Assembly: GCA_019828545.1 (NCBI GenBank)
Contig: JACVRA010000111.1
Span: 1-40,397, forward strand
Direction of reading: 5' to 3'
DNA: 40,397 nucleotides
DNA from: Paracamarosporium sp. OC-R06-R3
Taxonomy: Eukaryota > Ascomycota > Dothideomycetes > Pleosporales > Didymosphaeriaceae
This document shows, in pieces, positions 39,747-40,397 of the stretch; position 1 is the stretch's first letter, and every line of letters begins with the position of its first letter. The position numbers were made by a program, and so were the translations under genes. The notes under the pieces were generated by a model. That model saw nothing but the letters and a program-made list of their open reading frames with translations. It searched no databases and was not told where the DNA came from.

Positions 39747-40397
39747 AATGCTGAAGCGCGTAACCTTTGGCGCTCTGGAATGAGAGCACTTGCATGACGT
39801 GTCAGAAACCATGTGGCTCGTGCGCCGGTACACGTGCGGCAGGCTCAGAAGCTTGGCGCGCATGATTAAATGTTCGCCCTGAACTATTCAAAGCAAACAG
39901 CCGTCTGACTACCTACCTAATATAATGTTTGAACGTGTTGGACCGTGCGGTTGTACTACAATGTTTCTGCCGATTCCGGTGAGTTCAGCCTCACCGGTCG
40001 CACGCCAGGGTTTCGGGCCCGGGTCTAAGATCTCTCAAGCTCTTCGGACACTGCCCATGGGAGACCAGACTAGGAGATAATAAAAACAAGGCAAGGAAAA
40101 AAGGTGGTTGCGTAGAGGATAGTTCCGCAATCCATAAAACTCCGATCGCATTATAGGGTAAATCCATTCATATACAATTCATGCAAGGTCAAACATCTTT
40201 GGGAAGTAAGGTTTCTGCAAGGTTTCCCTACACGGTTTCAAAATATGTACTGAGCTTCCAAGAACAGACTAGTTGGTAAACGTGACATCAAAGTGGTACA
40301 TGTTTGATTACTACTGGCGTCTTGATCGTACGGGGCCCGGCTGACTTTAGACCCTTATTGCCGTGAGAGTGCCGTAGCAGGTGTGCCGTGGCAGCCC
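39747..40397. other. Right-edge intergenic sequence
   Basis: No gene, RNA gene or repeat could be supported. A GC-rich stretch at 39970-40030 was checked for tRNA features and rejected. Confidence 0.45.

Noticed and set aside
39960..40030. Possible tRNA in the GC-rich stretch near the right edge
   Set aside because: No matching A and B boxes and no cloverleaf could be drawn.
1..40397. Giant mobile element (Starship-like) or transposase gene
   Set aside because: No tyrosine recombinase, DDE transposase, reverse transcriptase or terminal repeats were recognised, although NLR-type cargo would fit such an element.

Overview
This window is nuclear DNA of a filamentous ascomycete (Pezizomycotina; a Dothideomycete fits, but this is inference). 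Most genes carry short introns of 41-57 nt with GTRNGT-like donors and CTAAC/CTRAY branch sites. The gene content is typical of fungal accessory genome: an NLR-like HET-NACHT-ankyrin gene, a Zn2Cys6 regulator, many genes without a recognisable function, small paralogous families in several states of decay, and repeats with RIP-like C-to-T and G-to-A differences. No rRNA, tRNA, CRISPR array or complete transposon was recognised. A 123-base run of N marks an assembly gap inside a tandem repeat.

Layout. 1-2945 (-): 3'-truncated HET-NACHT-ankyrin protein. 3743-4298 (+): two-exon unknown. 5290-7472 (-): four-exon regulator with two tandem Zn2Cys6 clusters. 8950-9492 (-): unknown protein built from a 24-bp coding minisatellite. 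10871-13079: two weak or unknown genes. 13890-16035: module 1, gene C1 (+) converging on the two-RRM gene R1 (-). 16737-17321 (-): acidic-repeat gene holding the gap. 18179-18921 (+): protein with a WWP/VPY motif. 19207-19422 (-): small Cys-containing protein. 20208-21922: module 2, a decayed inverted copy of module 1 (R2 pseudogene +, C2 -). 22781-24212 (+): repeat-rich WWP/VPY protein with two C2H2 fingers. 25118-28834: three unknown genes, two of them overlapping tail to tail. 28940-30323 (-): F-box-like protein. 30849-32271 (-): alpha/beta-hydrolase. 32660-33599 (-): third two-RRM gene, R3. 35034-39746: small and unknown genes, including a TM protein, a frameshifted gene and an acidic-repeat/coiled-coil protein.

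The strongest signal is a family of three dual-RRM genes (R1, R2, R3) sharing an intron at the same place and phase. Two of them converge on members of a second family (C1, C2), which share their own intron. R2 carries an in-frame TGA where its relatives have Arg, as expected from RIP. Other notable points are a regulator whose zinc cluster has been duplicated inside the gene, and an unusual number of genes with in-frame minisatellites. Exon structures were built by hand from splice signals and frame continuity and have no transcript support.
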